A stretch of DNA of 64,000 nt, taken from NCBI RefSeq assembly GCF_003263785.1, contig NZ_JYJK01000012.1, positions 87,708 through 151,707 of the forward strand, written 5' to 3'. Origin of the DNA: Vibrio variabilis. GTDB lineage: Bacteria > Pseudomonadota > Gammaproteobacteria > Enterobacterales > Vibrionaceae. This document shows positions 28,069 to 37,156 of this stretch, piece after piece. Position 1 is the first letter of the stretch, and every line of letters begins with the position of its first letter. The notes under the pieces are model-generated. The model saw only the letters and a program-made list of their open reading frames with translations. It had not been told where the DNA came from and searched no databases. The translations under genes and the position numbers were made by a program.

Positions 28069-29450
28069 ATGTTAAAAATATACAACACACTGACACGACA
28101 AAAAGAGGATTTTAAACCTATTCATGCAGGCAAAGTCGGCATGTATGTCTGTGGGGTCACTATTTACGATCTCTGTCACATCGGTCACGGTCGTACTTTT
28201 GTTTCATTCGATGTGGTATCTCGTTACCTTCGTTACGTCGGTTATGACCTAACATTTGTACGTAACATCACAGATATCGACGACAAAATCATCAAGCGTG
28301 CTAACGAAAATGGTGAGTCTTGTGAGTCGCTAACCGAGCGTCTGATTGGCGAAATGCACGCAGACTTCGATGCATTGAACATGAAGCGCCCAGACATTGA
28401 ACCTCGCGCGACCGAGTTCATCGCAGAAATCATTGCGCTGGTTGAAAAGCTCATTGAACGCGGTTTTGCTTACGTTGCTGATAATGGCGATGTGATGTTC
28501 GAAGTCGGTAAGTTTGACGAATACGGCAAGCTATCTAAGCAAGATCTTGATCAACTTCAAGCAGGTGCTCGCGTAGACGTAGAAAGCGCAAAACGCAGTC
28601 CGCTCGATTTCGTACTTTGGAAAATGTCTAAACCAGGTGAACCGACATGGGAATCTCCGTGGGGCGCAGGCCGCCCGGGTTGGCACATCGAGTGTTCAGC
28701 AATGAACTCATCGATTCTTGGTGACCACTTCGATATCCACGGTGGCGGCTCGGATCTTCAGTTCCCACACCACGAGAATGAAATTGCGCAATCTTGCTGT
28801 GCACACGACACACAGTACGTGAATACTTGGATGCACAGTGGCATGGTGATGGTAGACAAAGAAAAAATGTCTAAGTCACTGGGTAACTTCTTTACTATCC
28901 GAGACGTGCTTGGTCACTACGATGCAGAAACGGTTCGTTACTTCTTAATGTCTGGTCACTACCGTAGCCAGCTTAACTACAGTGAAGACAACCTAAACCA
29001 AGCACGTTCAGCCCTTGAGCGTCTATACACGTCACTACGTGGTTTGGATGCTAACGCTGAGCCTACAGGTGGTGAAGACTATGTGACTCGCTTTACGACA
29101 GCAATGAACGATGACTTCAATACTCCAGAAGCGTACTCAGTGCTGTTCGACATGGCGCGTGAAATTAACCGTCTGAAAACCGTTGATATGGCAGAAGCGA
29201 GCCAGCTTGGTGCGCTAATGCGTGAACTGGCTGATATCATTGGTATTTTGCATCAAGATCCAGAAGCCTTCCTTAAAGGCGATGCGGGTGATGATGAGGA
29301 AGTGGCGGAAATCGAAGCACTGATCAAACTTCGTAACGATTCGCGTGCATCGAAAGATTGGGCGAATGCTGATTTGGCTCGCGATAAGCTGAACGAGCTA
29401 GGTATCATTCTTGAAGATGGCCTGAAGGCACGACGTGGCGTCGTAAATAA
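28069..29450 (+). CDS. cysS: Cysteinyl-tRNA synthetase, frame broken near the 3' end
   Basis: Class I aminoacyl-tRNA synthetase. Zinc and HIGH region: [24 protein letters not shown] loop: [10 protein letters not shown]; catalytic WHIECSAM segment with the zinc Cys. Read as it stands, the protein runs on to 29496 with a foreign tail. Adding one C in the GGCCTG near 29419-29422 restores the family ending [13 protein letters not shown] and a TAA at 29448-29450, which gives the usual 460 residues. It charges tRNA-Cys and is essential, which argues that this shift is a sequence error. A TATAAT lies upstream near 28023, in the otherwise featureless 240-base gap. Confidence 0.93.
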
Positions 29451-29460
29451 CCGTTTTGAT

Positions 29461-29488
29461 AGCCCTAGCTTGCTAGGGCTTCTTTTTA
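29461..29488 (+). terminator. cysS terminator
   Basis: AGCCCTAGC and GCTAGGGCT form a perfect 9-bp stem with a TT loop, followed by TTCTTTTT. It lies just past the corrected cysS stop at 29450, further support for that stop. Confidence 0.85.
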
Positions 29489-29512
29489 GTTTCTAATTTT
29501 TGGTGATACGTT

Positions 29513-30091
29513 TTGGCTCAGATGTACTTCTATTACTCAGCAATGAATGCGGGTAAATCGACGACTCTTCTTCAATCTTCTTTTAACTATCAAGAGCGTG
29601 GTATGACGCCACTTATCTATACTGCAGCGCTGGATGATCGCTATGGTATTGGTAAAGTCAGCTCTCGAATTGGTCTGCAGTCGGAAGCTCAGCTGTTTCG
29701 CGCTGAGACCAATCTTTTTGATGAGATTGCAACGATCAATGCAGAAACGCCAAGGCATTGTATTTTGATCGATGAGTGTCAGTTCTTATCCAAACAGCAG
29801 GTGTATCAGCTTACCGAAGTGGTGGATAAACTGAATATTCCTGTGCTTTGCTATGGCTTGCGCACCGACTTCTTGGGAGAGCTTTTTGAAGGTAGTAAAC
29901 ACCTTCTGGCATGGGCGGACAAGCTCGTTGAGCTAAAAACGATTTGTCACTGCGGACGTAAAGCCAACATGGTGATCCGTACCGACGAGCACGGCAACGC
30001 GATTGCAGAAGGTGACCAAGTTTCTATCGGTGGTAACGATAAGTATGTGTCTGTTTGCCGTCAGCATTACAAAGAAGCACTTGGTAAGTAA
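29513..30091 (+). CDS. tdk: Thymidine kinase
   Basis: Type II thymidine kinase of 192 residues: P-loop [16 protein letters not shown], Walker [11 protein letters not shown], lasso-loop zinc cysteines ([10 protein letters not shown] and a later VCRQH). It phosphorylates thymidine for salvage, in the cytoplasm. The TTG at 29513 gives the usual [12 protein letters not shown] start; the ATG at 29522 is the alternative and would drop three residues. A GGTGAT lies just upstream. It follows the cysS terminator, so it is probably its own unit. Confidence 0.93.
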   Translation: MAQMYFYYSAMNAGKSTTLLQSSFNYQERGMTPLIYTAALDDRYGIGKVSSRIGLQSEAQLFRAETNLFDEIATINAETPRHCILIDECQFLSKQQVYQLTEVVDKLNIPVLCYGLRTDFLGELFEGSKHLLAWADKLVELKTICHCGRKANMVIRTDEHGNAIAEGDQVSIGGNDKYVSVCRQHYKEALGK

Positions 30092-30106
30092 TTGCTTTAT
30101 CTCATG

Positions 30107-30138
30107 AAAAGGAGCCACTTGATGTGGCTCCTTTTTTT
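30107..30138. terminator. Terminator between tdk and the SDR gene
   Basis: AAAAGGAGCCAC and GTGGCTCCTTTT pair around a 5-base loop with a run of T after it. Placed between convergent genes, it may serve both. Confidence 0.85.
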
Positions 30139-30168
30139 TGGACTGAGTGATTGCAGTGCAATGAGTCA

Positions 30169-31011
30169 TTACAATGCATCAAGCGTACTCTGATATTTGA
30201 AATGATAACCAAGGTTTTGTAGCTTCTCGCTGGAGATGGTTTTATCAGGCGTGGAGTTCACTAAATTGAGCGAAGTGTCCAACCCTGCCGCTCTCAATGC
30301 CGCTCGGTAAAATGTCACCTTGTCACAGGATGTCGGTGTGGTGGCATTAACGACACTTGAGCTGATGTTTTCGAGGGCGAACACGATCGAGCCGATGGCG
30401 TCATCAAGATGGAGCATATTGGCGGTCGCTTGATCGCTGACGCTTTTCAGTTTCGAAGCAAAGCGCGATGGGTGGCGGTTTGGCCCAAATAATCCACTGC
30501 AGCGCACGATGGCGTAGTCGAGCGTCGAGTTACGAACGTATTCTTCGGCTGTTAACATGATCATAGCTTTAGCGCTAAAATCGTCGCGGCCTTTGGCAAT
30601 CGGTAGGCGAGCCATATCTTCAGTCATCAGCTCGGCTCTATCAGGGTAAACAGACGTTGAGCTCACCATAATGATTTTACTGATGTCGGCACCTTTGGCG
30701 AGTTGACACAGCGTATCCCATTGAGAGGCGTAGAGTGCGCCGCCACCAGTGCGAAAGCCGGGTGGAAAGCAGCCAATGAGGGTTTCGGCGTTTAATCCTC
30801 TTAAGTGGTCTAAGGTGGCAAGCTTTCTATCGTCATTGGTAAGCTCGGCCAAGTCGAGCACAAAGCCGTCGATACCATGGTGAGCGAGCTCGCTGACGCC
30901 TTGCTCTGTGGTACGCGTCGCGGTGACTCGATAATCTTTGTTTTTGAGCGCTTTTGCTAGGGGTAAACCAAGCCAACCAGCGCCAACGATGACGACATTA
31001 TTCTGGTTCAT
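30169..31011 (-). CDS. SDR-type NAD(P)-dependent epimerase/oxidoreductase (YeeZ-like)
   Basis: 280-residue Rossmann protein. The nucleotide-binding loop is VIVGAGWLGLPLAKAL (GxGWLG, the variant of the YeeZ/atypical SDR group), then STSVYPD and a region around YVRNSTLDYAIVRCSGLFGPNRHP. A catalytic YxxxK is not obvious, as in other atypical SDRs. Start ATG at 31011 has AGGAGG inside the end of the upstream lysR gene, so the two are cotranscribed and probably coupled. Substrate unknown. Confidence 0.78.
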   Translation of the reverse strand: MNQNNVVIVGAGWLGLPLAKALKNKDYRVTATRTTEQGVSELAHHGIDGFVLDLAELTNDDRKLATLDHLRGLNAETLIGCFPPGFRTGGGALYASQWDTLCQLAKGADISKIIMVSSTSVYPDRAELMTEDMARLPIAKGRDDFSAKAMIMLTAEEYVRNSTLDYAIVRCSGLFGPNRHPSRFASKLKSVSDQATANMLHLDDAIGSIVFALENISSSVVNATTPTSCDKVTFYRAALRAAGLDTSLNLVNSTPDKTISSEKLQNLGYHFKYQSTLDAL

Positions 31012-31012
31012 G

Positions 31013-31896
31013 TCAACCCTCCTTGAAGTTCTGTTTCAGCAATTCCCTTAAACGGCGATGGCCAAGATCACTACTTTTGCTTGAATGCTGAATAATACTG
31101 ACGTTAATCATGGCAGAGATCTTCTCAAACTCTACCGGAACAGGGACGATGATTCCTTGCTCAAGCGCCGACTTTGCAAGGTAAGTGGGTATATAAGTCC
31201 AGCCAAACCCGGCAATACACCACTCGAGTAGCATTTGGTAGCTGTCCGAATACCAAATGTCTGGACTCAACGCATGATGTAAGCTGCTGGTTTTGTTGTT
31301 GCGAGAGCTAATCGACAACTGACGATGCAAGCTCAAAATCTCAAGATGAGGAGCGACGGTTTTCGCTAGCGGATGAGACGCTGAGACATACACATCAAAC
31401 TGAAGCGAACCGATACTCTCGAAATCGAGTGAAAAAGGCACGGAAAGATCTTCATGAATGATTGCGGAAGTGGCTCTTCCGGTTTGTACCATTTCGACCG
31501 CATCACAGCTTGAAGCAAACAACAGCTCTAACTCGAGTCTTGGAAACTCATCTGATAGCGCTCGAATCATAGGCGTAACCCACCCAAAAGGAATGCCCTC
31601 GTCAATGGTCAGGACGATAGGTTGGATCTCTTTTTGCGTCAAACTATCGACGCGTTCGGCAAGTCGACCATGTTGAACCATGGCGGCTCTGGCGTAGGGT
31701 AGTAGCTTTTCTCCCTCTTCAGTCAGAACTGGGTAACGACCTCTTCTATCAAATAGTTCAACCCCGCAGTCAATTTCTAAGTTCATAATATTTTGACTCA
31801 CGCAGATTGTACCTTGCCTAATTTTCGCGCTGCGCTAGAAAACGACCCGGTTTCCACCGTGGTGATGAAGGCTTCGATTTGTTCCACACTCAACAT
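31013..31896 (-). CDS. LysR-family regulator, reading frame broken once
   Basis: LysR-type regulator. The first 32 codons from ATG 31896 encode the start of the winged helix-turn-helix (SVEQIEAFITTVETGSFSSA), then stop with TGA. Adding one G near 31801 joins this to SQNIMNLEIDCGVELFDRRG and the LysR substrate-binding domain. Restored length about 294 residues, normal. AGGATA precedes the start. It is divergent from the PACE efflux gene and upstream of the SDR gene. LysR regulators next to PACE genes (AceR in Acinetobacter) activate them; the same is likely here. Confidence 0.82.
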
Positions 31897-31911
31897 ATCA
31901 GTTATCCTGAT
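31897..31911. promoter_or_regulatory. Candidate LysR operator
   Basis: ATCAG and CTGAT flank five bases, giving a T-N11-A dyad (TCAGTTATCCTGA) of the LysR-box type. It overlaps the ribosome site of the lysR gene, in the divergent region before the PACE gene, so autoregulation is possible. Confidence 0.4.
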
Positions 31912-31993
31912 GTTATCTAACTGTCTATGACGTTAAGCATAATTGATAATACGCCTAATGCTAGTCCTTACGATAAGGTTAGGGTGTAATTAT

Positions 31994-32439
31994 ATGAATG
32001 TAAAAGAAAGAATATTCCATGCAGTGTTGTTTGAAGTGACGGCTTTAACCATCATTATTTCTGCTGCATCGATACTGGCGGGAGTGAAGTCCACGTCGAT
32101 GATGGCCGTGGGTATTGGTATGAGCGTGTTTACCGTTATTTGGAACTATTTCTATAACGTACTTTTCGACAAGCTAGTTCCAGGGTGTCGAACGCAAAGA
32201 ACGTTTGCAGTAAGAGTAGGGCACGCATTAGGCTTTGAGGGGGGCTGATTTTCTTTACGATTCCAGCCATTGCCTGGGCATTGGGTGTGACGCTTTGGAC
32301 AGCACTTATGATTGAAGCTGGTTTCCTCGTGTTCTTTTTCTTCTTTACTGCTGCATTTAATTGGGCGTATGACAGGTGGGCGCCATACTCAAGATTCGTG
32401 TCTTGGTGGTGTGCGGTTGTTAAACGTCCAGCACACTAG
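31994..32439 (+). CDS. PACE-family efflux protein, reading frame broken once
   Basis: Small membrane protein of the proteobacterial antimicrobial compound efflux family (two bacterial transmembrane-pair domains, four helices). Domain 1: RIFHAVLFEVTALTIIISAA and WNYFYNVLFDKLVPG. Domain 2, in the next frame: a helix with AWALGVTLWTALMIEAGFLV and FNWAYDRWAPYSRF. The W/FNxxYxxxFD motif recurs in both, as in AceI. Adding one G to the G run at 32239-32244 joins them; total 148 residues, the normal length. Family members export chlorhexidine or short diamines; a polyamine link with the norspermidine genes is only speculation. Confidence 0.85.
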
Positions 32440-32449
32440 TGTGCTGGAC
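32426..32449. terminator. Perfect 24-nt palindrome at the PACE stop codon
   Basis: GTCCAGCACACT and its reverse complement meet without spacer, covering the PACE stop TAG. It lies between convergent genes and can fold as a strong hairpin; only AT-rich bases, not a T-run, follow. Confidence 0.6.
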
Positions 32450-32459
32450 CCTAAATTAA

Positions 32460-32885
32460 TTAGTGCGCGTGGCGGATGGCGTTGTCGATAATATTGGAGG
32501 CGTCTTTGGTATCAATTTTGTTCTCAACACCGTCGACACGAAGCACAAAACCTAGCTCATTGACGAGAGATGGTGCGAATGTCTCTGGAATGAGGCATCG
32601 CAGTAGCTTAGTGACGCCGCGTGTACATTGGTAATCGATATAGTCCGACAGTGTGACAGTCTCACCATCACTCATTAGTAACTCAATCTTCTTCGCGTTG
32701 TCGGTTTTCTCAGCAACGAGGTCAAGAGAGATATTGATCGTGTCTGCACTCGGCGCTTTGTGAATAGAAATGCTTTTTACCAGTTCAAGGTCACAGCGTG
32801 CTTCCGCTACATGTCCATAGTGAAAATTATGCAAAACCCAGTAGCCAGCGGTTAGTGTTTCGCGATTGTATTGGTTGTTGTCCAT
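32460..32885 (-). CDS. Hypothetical protein
   Basis: 141-residue soluble acidic protein, no signal or membrane segment. Features: HNFHYGHVAEARCDLELVKS near the N-terminus, a predicted beta-rich middle, and three cysteines. I do not recognise a family. Codon use looks like the neighbours. Start ATG at 32885; a GAGGAACAG lies upstream. Probably a Vibrio-restricted family. Confidence 0.65.
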   Translation of the reverse strand: MDNNQYNRETLTAGYWVLHNFHYGHVAEARCDLELVKSISIHKAPSADTINISLDLVAEKTDNAKKIELLMSDGETVTLSDYIDYQCTRGVTKLLRCLIPETFAPSLVNELGFVLRVDGVENKIDTKDASNIIDNAIRHAH

Positions 32886-33114
32886 AGTCTGTTCCTCGAA
32901 CCATTTAACTGGTGTCCATGATACTCTAGCCGCAAAGTCTAGGAAGTAACAAACTAGAGGATACTTATTTCAAACAAAGTGTTACGTGTTACAGACTGCT
33001 CGAGTTAAGTGAGGGCACTTTTGGGTGGACTATCGGTAGGTTTGTGATTGCCGCCTACGTATACGCGGTCAAACTTGAGCGGCAGCAAGACGCCGCCGCA
33101 AAGAAGGGAGGCAC

Positions 33115-33348
33115 TTAAGAGCTTAGCACTCGTAATATTTTATCCGCATGTTCTGCGATCTCTATCCCCTCATCCGTTAAGTATCCACCGTCAGGCAGGG
33201 TACAAAGTCCTTTGTCATACAGTCTTTGGACTGCTTTTTGCATATCTTCACTAGCATCATGGTGCACTTTTATACCGGTTGCCGCACTGCTGATATCAAA
33301 TTGCAGTAGTAGGTTCATCTCTGCGAGATGCTCAGGCGTGAATTTCAT
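33115..33348 (-). CDS. TIGR02647-type small protein
   Basis: 77 residues starting MKFTPEHLAEMNLLLQFD and ending GYLTDEGIEIAEHADKILRVL, the pattern of the TIGR02647 family of gamma-proteobacteria, function unknown. The frame is open to 33408, but the family starts at the ATG at 33348, which has AGAGG upstream. The gap before the next gene (33349-33608) shows no other feature. Confidence 0.75.
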   Translation of the reverse strand: MKFTPEHLAEMNLLLQFDISSAATGIKVHHDASEDMQKAVQRLYDKGLCTLPDGGYLTDEGIEIAEHADKILRVLSS

Positions 33349-33608
33349 AGATTTGCCTCTTGGTTGCGTTTCTTCCATCAACATAGTGGGGAAATAGCAC
33401 ATTGACAATCGCCGAGTGAGGAAAGTGTTAGCTTGCGCCGCCTTCTAGTAAGAATTGGTCAATATTTCGTACTAAGTGAATGAAATATAACCGGTTAGAA
33501 TGCGCCGAGATGTTTTTAGTGATGAATTTGAATATAGTGAGTTGTTTTTGCTTGCTTCACGCTTGGGAGCAGGCTTACGGGATGTGTTGTCCCAGATTAG
33601 GAGAGTAG

Positions 33609-34790
33609 ATGTCTACGCGCAAATTGATTGTGGTATTGCTGTGTGTTTTGGGCGTGGCCTCTTGTGCGAGTACGCCGCCAGCCAACGATGCTCGGGCGAA
33701 TTTAAGCCCCAAAGAGCTAGAGTTGACGCGCAACAAGGAATTTGAACAGCTGACGGCAACGTATACATACTGGTCGAAAGCGTTGGAGGGTGCAGAGTCG
33801 CTACGCATCTATGCCCCAGAAAATTACCGAGAAATGATGTCGTCTTGGAAGAGCGCTCATGATCTGTTTATTGAGATCCGCAAAGATCCCAACCAAATTG
33901 ACAACAAGCACTCGGTGTTCTCCAGTGAGACTTACGCGGTCGGATTTCGAGATCGCATTAATACCGTCGAATATAACTACCGAGCGATTCAAGGCTTGAA
34001 GAAGCAAGCGGATGAACTTCTTGCGCCGGCGATGACAGAAATGGCTTACCTACAAAAAATAGAGGCAGGTCGTTACTTTAAACATGCGATGAATACGTTA
34101 AGCCGTGACTATCAGCGCCTATTTGAGCACTTGGTGGTATCGGAAGTGGATCTCGCGACGAACTATCAAGAGCGGTTTCTTAATCATGCCAAAGCCCTCG
34201 AAATACGAGTGATTGATGCGAAGTACGTGAAACCACTAGAGCAAAAGCTTGCGACATTAGCGAATGCTCGTTACAACGTTTTAGCGCCGGTGAGCTTTGG
34301 TTATGTGGAGCAGGGCATTCACGAACTGTCTGAGTTTGTCACACAATCACCACGCGCGTTTGTCGAGATTGATGAACAAGTGGAACGCATCGATTTTCAA
34401 TTTCGACGTTTAGAATCTGTTGTGCAAGAAGTGACGAAACTTATCAATGTAGAGAAATCTCAGTTTGAGCCGTTTGTCCTTAAGGCGGAGTCTCGAATGC
34501 ACCTCATTTCCTCTGCAGCGAAAGGGAATGACTATCGTGATCAGTCGCTATCTGCGCAGTCGAGTCGTATTGCTCATGATGTCGAGCGCTTGAAGGCGGC
34601 TGACAATACACGAGCGCTCAAGAAAGAGAATGCATTGCTGAAACAGCAAATTGCATTGCTTCAGCAGCGCAGTGACAGTGTTGTCTCCTCTGATGAGGCG
34701 CAGGTAGCCCAGGATGTTGCCGCGCAAAATCGAGCTGAAATAGAGACCTTGAAAAAGCTCGTCAGCGCCCTTCAAGAACAAGCTGAATAA
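33609..34790 (+). CDS. Coiled-coil lipoprotein of unknown function
   Basis: 393 residues with a lipoprotein signal (LIVVLLCVLGVASCAS; the lipobox Cys follows GVAS, residue 19). The rest is almost all helical: blocks of charged heptads (near 40-290) and a C-terminal coiled coil with LKKENALLKQQIALLQQRSD and ETLKKLVSALQEQ. Asp is absent at +2 after the Cys, so outer-membrane delivery by Lol is expected. AGGAG precedes the ATG at 33609. No known domain recognised; a structural envelope protein is one possibility. It is followed by its own terminator. Confidence 0.75.
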   Translation: MSTRKLIVVLLCVLGVASCASTPPANDARANLSPKELELTRNKEFEQLTATYTYWSKALEGAESLRIYAPENYREMMSSWKSAHDLFIEIRKDPNQIDNKHSVFSSETYAVGFRDRINTVEYNYRAIQGLKKQADELLAPAMTEMAYLQKIEAGRYFKHAMNTLSRDYQRLFEHLVVSEVDLATNYQERFLNHAKALEIRVIDAKYVKPLEQKLATLANARYNVLAPVSFGYVEQGIHELSEFVTQSPRAFVEIDEQVERIDFQFRRLESVVQEVTKLINVEKSQFEPFVLKAESRMHLISSAAKGNDYRDQSLSAQSSRIAHDVERLKAADNTRALKKENALLKQQIALLQQRSDSVVSSDEAQVAQDVAAQNRAEIETLKKLVSALQEQAE

Positions 34791-34797
34791 GCCTACC

Positions 34798-34823
34798 AAA
34801 ACGCTGCGATTGCAGCGTTTTTT
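34798..34823 (+). terminator. Terminator after the coiled-coil lipoprotein gene
   Basis: AAACGCTGC and GCAGCGTTT pair around GATT, followed by T's. Confidence 0.85.
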
Positions 34824-35022
34824 GTTTCCAGCCCTCAATCTCATCTCCAGGCGGTCGCTTCATTAACGTTATGATTGAGCGACGCTTTTTCCTACGTGCT
34901 TATTTGTATTAACCACCATATTTGGTAAATAACATTTTACCGCCAAATAAATCTTGATTTATTGATTGATTGGAGTGATTATCCGCGCCCGTTTTAATTG
35001 TCACAAAATATGTAAGAGAAAA

Positions 35023-35865
35023 ATGGAAATCAATCAATTTGATGCGCTGTTGCCTCCTCAAATGGCAGAGCGTGCAGCAGAAGCTGGCGTAGGTAAAGCG
35101 ACAAAAGATCCGATGAAATCTTTCCTGTTAGCAATCACGGCAGGTCTGCACATTGGTATTGCGTTTATTTTTTACACCACCATCACAACAGGAGCTGGCG
35201 ACCTGCCTTGGGGACTGACTCGTTTTCTTGGTGGTCTGGCGTTCAGTTTGGGTTTGGTTCTGGTCATTATCACCGGTGGTGAACTGTTTACCAGCTCAGT
35301 GTTAACCCTTGTGGCAAGAGCAAGTGGCAAAATTACCTGGCGTGCACTGTTTAAAAACTGGATGGTGGTTTACGTTGGTAACATGCTAGGTGCATTGTTC
35401 CTAGTTGGTATTATGCTGACGGCAAAGCAATACATGTTTGATGGTGGTCAGGTTGGCCTTAACACCATGCATATTGCTCAACACAAGCTGCATCACGACT
35501 TTTGGCAAGCGGTAGCGCTTGGCATCATGTGTAACGTATTGGTCTGTGTTGCTGTATGGATGACGTTCAGTGGTCGTACATTGACTGATAAGATCATCGT
35601 GATGGTACTGCCAGTGGCGATGTTTGTCTCCGCAGGTTTTGAGCACTGTATTGCAAACATGTTCCAAGTACCGATGGCGATTGGCATCAAAAATCTCGCA
35701 TCACCTGAGTTTTGGCAAGCCATAGGTTCGACACCGGCAGAGTTTGCTGATTTGAACCTAATGACGTTTGTTGTGAATAACCTAATCCCTGTGACGTTAG
35801 GTAACATCATTGGCGGTGGCGTATTTGTTGGCATGTTGTATTGGCTGATCTACCTACGTGACTAA
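35023..35865 (+). CDS. focA: FNT-family formate channel FocA
   Basis: Formate/nitrite transporter of about 280 residues with six helices. The TITTGAGDLPWGL segment, GGELFTSSVLTLVARA (omega loop region), KNWMVVYVGNMLGALF and AGFEHCIANMFQVP (central pore His) are diagnostic. It moves formate, and probably other small acids, across the inner membrane in fermentation. The ATG at 35023 gives the family N-terminus (AAEAGVGKATKDP); an open frame upstream is ignored. No pfl gene is adjacent. The AT-rich upstream region holds two TTGAT half-sites but no full Fnr box. Confidence 0.92.
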   Translation: MEINQFDALLPPQMAERAAEAGVGKATKDPMKSFLLAITAGLHIGIAFIFYTTITTGAGDLPWGLTRFLGGLAFSLGLVLVIITGGELFTSSVLTLVARASGKITWRALFKNWMVVYVGNMLGALFLVGIMLTAKQYMFDGGQVGLNTMHIAQHKLHHDFWQAVALGIMCNVLVCVAVWMTFSGRTLTDKIIVMVLPVAMFVSAGFEHCIANMFQVPMAIGIKNLASPEFWQAIGSTPAEFADLNLMTFVVNNLIPVTLGNIIGGGVFVGMLYWLIYLRD

Positions 35866-35921
35866 ATCCAACGGGGATAGATCTACCATGATCCAATGAA
35901 CTGTGTAGTTGGATAAGGAAT

Positions 35922-35946
35922 AAAAAGGGCGGACACGCCCTTTTTT
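35922..35946. terminator. focA terminator
   Basis: AAAAAGGGCG and CGCCCTTTTT pair around GACA, with T's after. It may also stop the small gene on the other strand. Confidence 0.85.
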
Positions 35947-36121
35947 AATGCCTGTCAGTAAGTAACAATCCATCCTGTGCATGCCAAACTTTTGAGTATT
36001 CGAAAGTTACAGAGCGGCGATAGCCATGATCACCGGCATCATTGAGTGCGTCGGGCGTGTCGATAAGCCAATTACGAGCGACATCATCTTGATCTGCACT
36101 TGTATATAATTTATCCAACAT
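35945..36121 (-). CDS. Small hypothetical protein
   Basis: About 58 residues, starting MLDKLYTSADQDDVARNWL and rich in Asp, with a basic SVTFEYSKVWHAQDG end. AAGGA lies six bases before the ATG at 36121; a second in-frame ATG at 36130 is too close to it. The stop overlaps the focA terminator. No family recognised; coding is plausible but not proved. Confidence 0.45.
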   Translation of the reverse strand: MLDKLYTSADQDDVARNWLIDTPDALNDAGDHGYRRSVTFEYSKVWHAQDGLLLTDRH

Positions 36122-36296
36122 CTTCTTCATCCTTGTGTTGCTTAGCTTTTAGAACCTAGCACTGTAGGGCAACTACGCTATTTGCCCCTTGTTTTGCTGA
36201 TAAATTAACCATAATTGATGACAGGAACATGACGCTGGGGATCTTTTGACCATTTACGGGCATGTATATTGATAAATAGCGTAACTTCAGAGACTT

Positions 36297-36323
36297 GGTT
36301 ATCCACATATCCTGTGGATAACC
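36297..36323. promoter_or_regulatory. Inverted pair of consensus DnaA boxes
   Basis: TTATCCACA at 36299-36307 and its exact reverse complement at 36313-36321 are separated by TATCC; the symmetry extends two more bases each side (11-base arms). Both match the strongest DnaA box. It lies about 40 bases past the fetB stop. A plain hairpin is possible, but no T-run follows. Confidence 0.65.
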
Positions 36324-36361
36324 TGGTTTAAACTTAGTGAGTAACCACGAAAAGTGCTGAA

Positions 36362-37156
36362 CTAGCCATTCGTTTGGGGGCGAATTTTTGGCTTCCCAGA
36401 GGCGTCGAATCCTCGATAGACCACAAGGTTTAAGCAGACAACGATAGAAATACTCATCATGACCCAAATAGCCATCATAATGACCAACTGATACTTCACA
36501 GCCACGACCGGACTCGCGCCGCCTAAAATTTGACCAGTCATCATGCCCGGCAGCGATACCAGTCCAGTGGTGGCCATGGTGGCCAGAATAGGCGCTAGAG
36601 ATTTTTGAAGTGAAACACGGACAAAAGGCAAGGTGGCGATAGAAATCGGTGCCCCAAGTGCGATTGAGGCTTGATACTCGCTCCAACGGCTTTCTAGCGC
36701 ACTGTAGAAGTTCTGCAGCGCAACAATGTTCCCTCCTAAGCTATTACCAAGCAACATGCCAGATAAAGGTATCGCGTATTGCGCGCTATAAAATGGGTCT
36801 GGCTGAACCGTGACAAGGCAAAGCAGTGCCAGAATTGGGAACAGCCCAATACACAGTGCGAATATCAAAAAGCCGACTATCGGCCGTTTTGGTAGTTTCG
36901 ATTTAGCGGCTATTGCGTTGGCACCGACGATAATCATCACCAGCAACCATACCAAGTTGACGACAAAGCTATCTAAGTAAAACAAATATTCAAGATAGAG
37001 CCCCACCAGCGCTAACTGGATTGCCATTCGAATAAGCCCAACACTGGCATCTTTACCTACCTCTAGCTTGTAGTGGTAGTTGATGGCGTAAGGGATGAGC
37101 AAGGTGGTAGCGAATAGCGCGATCTGCCACCAACTGATATCAATAACTTGCTGCAT
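36362..37156 (-). CDS. fetB: FetB-type ABC transporter permease (UPF0014)
   Basis: 264-residue membrane protein with about seven helices. LIPYAINYHYKLEVGKDASVGLIRM, IPLSGMLLGNSLGG, then SLGAPISIATLPFVR-type helices and GLVSLPGMMTGQILGG are diagnostic of FetB/UPF0014. In E. coli FetA-FetB export iron under oxidative stress. The partner ATPase FetA is usually encoded directly upstream; here the 429 bases upstream hold no ATPase, only torE regulatory DNA. So either FetA is elsewhere or this permease is unpaired. Confidence 0.88.
   Translation of the reverse strand: MQQVIDISWWQIALFATTLLIPYAINYHYKLEVGKDASVGLIRMAIQLALVGLYLEYLFYLDSFVVNLVWLLVMIIVGANAIAAKSKLPKRPIVGFLIFALCIGLFPILALLCLVTVQPDPFYSAQYAIPLSGMLLGNSLGGNIVALQNFYSALESRWSEYQASIALGAPISIATLPFVRVSLQKSLAPILATMATTGLVSLPGMMTGQILGGASPVVAVKYQLVIMMAIWVMMSISIVVCLNLVVYRGFDASGKPKIRPQTNG

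Noticed and set aside
36156..36686. 176-codon open frame overlapping fetB
   Set aside because: The overlapping part is an alternative frame of fetB; the rest has no motif and covers the DnaA-box dyad. Considered as a lost fetA but shows no ATPase motif.
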